A stretch of 64,000 nt of DNA, from positions 1-64,000 of the forward strand of contig NZ_JAUXSP010000008.1 of the NCBI RefSeq assembly GCF_030679875.1, written 5' to 3'. The DNA is from Phenylobacterium sp. Its GTDB lineage: Bacteria; Pseudomonadota; Alphaproteobacteria; Caulobacterales; Caulobacteraceae. The translations under genes and the position numbers were made by a program. The first letter of the stretch is position 1. Each line of letters begins with the position of its first letter. Below, in pieces: positions 61,165 through 64,000 of this stretch. The notes beneath the pieces were generated by a model. That model ran no database searches and was not told the DNA's origin. It saw only the letters and a list, made by a program, of their open reading frames with translations.

Positions 61165-62676
61165 CTAGCCCATGGTCGGGATGATAAAGGCCTGGTCGCT
61201 GCCCTCGCCCTCGGGCCAGCGGGCGGTGACTGTCTTGACCTTGGTGTAGAAGCGAACGCCTTCCATCCCGTGCTGGTTGGCGTCGCCAAAGGCGCTGCGC
61301 TTCCAGCCGCCGAAGCTGTGATAGGCGACCGGCACCGGAATTGGCACATTGATCCCCACCATGCCCACATTCACCCGGGCGGCGAACTCCCGGGCCGCGC
61401 GGCCATTCCGCGTGAAGATGGCGACGCCGTTGCCGTAGGGGTGCTGGGACGGCAGGGCCAGGGCCTCGTCAAAGCTGTCGGCCCGGACGATCTGCAGCAC
61501 CGGGCCGAAAATCTCGTCCTGATAAGACCTCATGCTCGGCTTCACATGGTCAAACAGGGTGGGGCCGATGAAGTACCCCTTCTCATGGCCCTGAAGGGTG
61601 AAGCCACGGCCGTCGGCCACCAGCTCGGCGCCCTCATCCACCCCCATCTGGATGTAGTCTGTTATCCGCTGGCGGTGGGCCGCACTGACCACGGGTCCAT
61701 ACTGGGCGGCGGAATCCGAGGAGACGCCGATCTTGAGGGTCTCGATCCGTTCCACCATCAGCTCACGAAAGGCCTCTGCCGTCCTGGCGCCGACCGGCAC
61801 GGCCACCGGCAAGGCCATGCAGCGCTCGCCCGCCGAGCCGAAGGCGGCGCCCAGGATGTCATCGGCCGCGGCCTCCAGGTCGGCGTCCGGCAACAGGATG
61901 CCGTGGTTCTTGGCCCCGCCCATGGCCTGGACCCGTTTTCCGTGGGCCGAGGCGGTGGCGTAGACGTACTGGGCGATGTCGGAGGAGCCCACGAAGCTGA
62001 CGGCGGCGATGTCGGGATGGGTCAGGATGGCGTCGACGCAGACCTTGTCCCCCTGGACCACGTTCAGCACGCCGGCCACATCGATCCCCACCTCGGCGCC
62101 GGCCTCCATGAACAGCTCGGCCAGCCGCACCGGCACGCTGGGGTCTTTTTCGGACGGCTTGAGAATGAAGGTGTTTCCCACCGCCACGGCCACCCCGAAC
62201 ATCCACATCGGGATCATGGCGGGGAAGTTGAACGGGGTGATGCCGGCCGCCACGCCCAGGGGCTGGCGCATGGAATAGACATCGATCCCTGGGCCTGCGC
62301 CCTGGGTGTACTCGCCCTTCAGCGCATGGGGGATGCCGCAGGCGAACTCGATCACCTCCAGCCCCCGCTGGATGTCGCCCTTTGAGTCGGCGATCACCTT
62401 GCCGTGCTCGGACGACAGCAGGGCGGCCAGCTCGTCCATCCGCGTCTCGACCAGGCGCTTGTAGGCGAACATCACCCGGGCCCGACGCTGGGGGTTGATC
62501 GCGGCCCAGGCGGGCTGGGCGGCCAGGGCGGCCTGCACGGCCATGTCCAGCTCGCCGGTTGAGGCCAGGGCGACGCGGCCCTGGACCTCGCCGAGGTTGG
62601 GATCGAAGACCTCGCCAAAGCGGCCCGAGGTTCCGGCGGCGGCGCGGCCGGCGATGAAGTGGCTGATCTCACGCAT
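61165..62676 (-). CDS. mmsA: CoA-acylating methylmalonate-semialdehyde dehydrogenase
   Basis: A 503-residue aldehyde dehydrogenase that converts (methyl)malonate semialdehyde to propionyl- or acetyl-CoA in valine and inositol breakdown. MmsA-type features: EHGKVIADSKGDIQRGLEVIEFACGIPH, GITPFNFPAMIPMWMF, the catalytic Cys in GSAGERCMALPVAVPVG, and IPVPVAYHSFGGWKRSAFGD. It lies alone, not in a visible valine or inositol operon. Confidence 0.94.
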   Translation of the reverse strand: MREISHFIAGRAAAGTSGRFGEVFDPNLGEVQGRVALASTGELDMAVQAALAAQPAWAAINPQRRARVMFAYKRLVETRMDELAALLSSEHGKVIADSKGDIQRGLEVIEFACGIPHALKGEYTQGAGPGIDVYSMRQPLGVAAGITPFNFPAMIPMWMFGVAVAVGNTFILKPSEKDPSVPVRLAELFMEAGAEVGIDVAGVLNVVQGDKVCVDAILTHPDIAAVSFVGSSDIAQYVYATASAHGKRVQAMGGAKNHGILLPDADLEAAADDILGAAFGSAGERCMALPVAVPVGARTAEAFRELMVERIETLKIGVSSDSAAQYGPVVSAAHRQRITDYIQMGVDEGAELVADGRGFTLQGHEKGYFIGPTLFDHVKPSMRSYQDEIFGPVLQIVRADSFDEALALPSQHPYGNGVAIFTRNGRAAREFAARVNVGMVGINVPIPVPVAYHSFGGWKRSAFGDANQHGMEGVRFYTKVKTVTARWPEGEGSDQAFIIPTMG

Positions 62677-62754
62677 GGGACGAAGCTTAGGCCGCCGCAG
62701 CGCCCTCGCCTAGCGCTTGCCCAAATTGCAGGCTCAGGCGCATTCTTCGTCACA

Positions 62755-63630
62755 ATGAGCGTCGCTTCGTCCACGGAAATCCTGCGCACCGCCAGGCGGC
62801 GTCACGACCACATCGTGGACGTGCTGATCGCCGAGCGCGCGCCGGCCTTGAGCCGCCACCCCAGCTGGCCGGTCCTGCGGCCGCTCCTCTATGGCCTGCT
62901 GGACTACGCCAAGGCCCGCCGAATGGCCGACGCCATCGCCCCCCTGCCCGGTCACGAGGCCCTGGAGCAGGTCTCAGATCTGCTGCGTGTTCAGTTGTCG
63001 GTGGCCAACCTGGATCGCCTGCCGCGCCAGGGGCGGGTGGTGGTGATCGCCAATCATCCCACTGGGATCGCCGATGGGGTGGCCGTCTTCGACGCCTTCA
63101 AGGCGCGGCGGCCAGACCTCTGCTTCTACGCCAATTCCGACGCCCATCGGGTGGCGGCCGGCTTTTCCGACGTGCTGATCCCGGTGGAGTGGGTCGAAGA
63201 GAAACGGACACGCGAGCGCACCCGCCTGACCCTCCAACGCACCCGCGAAGCCATGGAGGCCGAGCGCGCCCTGGTGATCTTCCCCTCCGGACGGCTGGCC
63301 CGGCGGCAGGCCGATGGCCTGCTGGCCGATCCCCCCTGGATGAGCAGCGCCGTCTCCATCGCCCGCAAGTATGAGGCGCCAGTCGTGCCGCTGCATGTGA
63401 CCGGCCCCTGGTCGACCCTGTTCCACCTGTTCAATCGGGTATCGGCCGAGTTGCGGGACATCACCCTCTTCCACGAACTGCTGAACAAGCGCGGCGGCCA
63501 GTATGGGCTGACCCTTGGCCCTGCGATCGCGCCCGACGCCCTGGTTGGTGACGTCCAGACGGCGACGGAGGCGCTGAAAGCCTATGTGGAGCGCATTCTT
63601 CCCGGCGATCCGGACCGGCCCTTCGCATGA
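62755..63630 (+). CDS. PlsC-like glycerolipid acyltransferase
   Basis: A 291-residue protein with the acyltransferase motif I in a variant form, VVVIANHPTGIADG (NHPxxxxD), followed by FYANSDAHRVA, and motif III-like ALVIFPSGRLARR and PVVPLHVTGPWS. It probably acylates a phospholipid or ornithine-lipid precursor; the substrate is uncertain. No strong ribosome site precedes ATG 62755; the upstream in-frame reading overlaps the mmsA promoter and has no family support. Its stop overlaps tsaE (ATGA). Confidence 0.82.
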   Translation: MSVASSTEILRTARRRHDHIVDVLIAERAPALSRHPSWPVLRPLLYGLLDYAKARRMADAIAPLPGHEALEQVSDLLRVQLSVANLDRLPRQGRVVVIANHPTGIADGVAVFDAFKARRPDLCFYANSDAHRVAAGFSDVLIPVEWVEEKRTRERTRLTLQRTREAMEAERALVIFPSGRLARRQADGLLADPPWMSSAVSIARKYEAPVVPLHVTGPWSTLFHLFNRVSAELRDITLFHELLNKRGGQYGLTLGPAIAPDALVGDVQTATEALKAYVERILPGDPDRPFA

Positions 63631-64000
63631 GGCTTCCCATCGACGGCGATCTGCCCCTGGAGGATGAGGCGGCCACCTCGCGCCTGGGCGCGGCCCTCGC
63701 CAGCGCGCTGGGCGTCGGCGAGGCCATCTGCCTGACGGGTCCGCTGGGCGCAGGCAAGTCGACCCTGGCCCGGGCGCTCATCCGGGCGCGCACGCGTCCC
63801 GATGAGGACGTGCCCAGCCCGACCTTCACCCTGGTGCAGTTCTATGAGGGCGCCGGCCTGGCGCTGGCCCACTTCGACCTCTACCGGCTGACCAGCCCCG
63901 ACGAGGCCTATGAGATCGGCCTGGACGAAGCCCTGGAGGATGGGGCTGTGATCATCGAATGGCCCCAGCGCCTGGAGGGTCGCCTTCCCCCCCATCGCTT
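63627..64000 (+). CDS. tsaE: tRNA threonylcarbamoyladenosine synthesis ATPase TsaE (partial, runs off right edge)
   Basis: The first 124 codons, starting MRLPIDGDLPLEDEAATSRLG. The P-loop is LTGPLGAGKSTLARALI, followed by the family motifs VPSPTFTLVQFYEG, HFDLYRLTSPDEAYEIGLDE and VIIEWPQRL. TsaE works with TsaB and TsaD in making t6A of ANN-decoding tRNAs. The ATG overlaps the acyltransferase stop. The last 20 or so residues lie outside the window. Confidence 0.93.
   Translation, partial: MRLPIDGDLPLEDEAATSRLGAALASALGVGEAICLTGPLGAGKSTLARALIRARTRPDEDVPSPTFTLVQFYEGAGLALAHFDLYRLTSPDEAYEIGLDEALEDGAVIIEWPQRLEGRLPPHR

Overview
The window is GC-rich, almost fully coding chromosomal DNA from an alphaproteobacterium of the order Caulobacterales (Caulobacter/Phenylobacterium-like). 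The evidence is a DivL-type kinase with tyrosine in place of the phospho-histidine, a RegB/RegA redox pair beside a SCO1 gene, an SOS box of the alphaproteobacterial GTTC-N7-GTTC form in front of mmcB, an F1-only atpHAGDC operon, and a short secreted protein resembling a Caulobacter family. No insertion sequences, phage genes, CRISPR arrays or tRNA genes were seen; the left edge carries the promoter and leader of an rRNA operon that runs off the window.

Layout. 1-430: rRNA promoter and leader (minus strand). 0.4-12.2 kb: MFS transporter, a cytochrome c / MliC lipoprotein / siroheme-type dehydrogenase operon, a two-subunit molybdenum hydroxylase (IorAB type), then nearly the whole molybdenum cofactor pathway (mocA, moaA, moaD, moaE, moaB, moaC, moeA, xdhC). 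12.3-18.7 kb: a catalytically degenerate aldo/keto reductase, alanine dehydrogenase, MtgA, nitroreductase, WD40 protein, ExbD/TolR, CobW GTPase. 18.8-27.9 kb: CDF metal exporter, rplU-rpmA, GNAT, obgE-proB-proA-nadD-rsfS-rlmH and an EnvC-like M23 protein. 27.9-32.6 kb: CtpA, YibQ-type deacetylase, RppH, hydrolase, secreted protein. 32.7-37.6 kb: F1 ATP synthase. 37.8-46.8 kb: small hotdog protein, CC_3452-like protein, PBP1A, YgjP-like protease, PHB depolymerase, SCO1, RegB/RegA, MmcB, lipocalin. 46.9-54.6 kb: two tandem paralogous diiron oxygenase-like proteins, Zincin peptidase, DivL, and a ferredoxin reductase-ferredoxin operon. 54.7-58.1 kb: sdhCDAB. 58.3-64 kb: LysR regulator, ZapE, thioredoxin-like protein, MmsA, acyltransferase, start of tsaE.

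The most notable new signal is a shared palindrome, TGACG-N4-CGTCA, at 48155-48168, 49491-49504 and 54612-54625. The three copies, the only ones I found by eye in the window, lie upstream of the two diiron proteins and of the ferredoxin reductase-ferredoxin operon. This suggests one regulon that encodes a complete NAD(P)H to flavoprotein to [2Fe-2S] to diiron electron chain, whose substrate and regulator are unknown. Other points to check: rsfS has no canonical start codon, the SOS box touches mmcB, an apparent rplU promoter/leader hairpin, and several catalytically degenerate enzymes. Function calls rest on motif recognition only; no database search was run.
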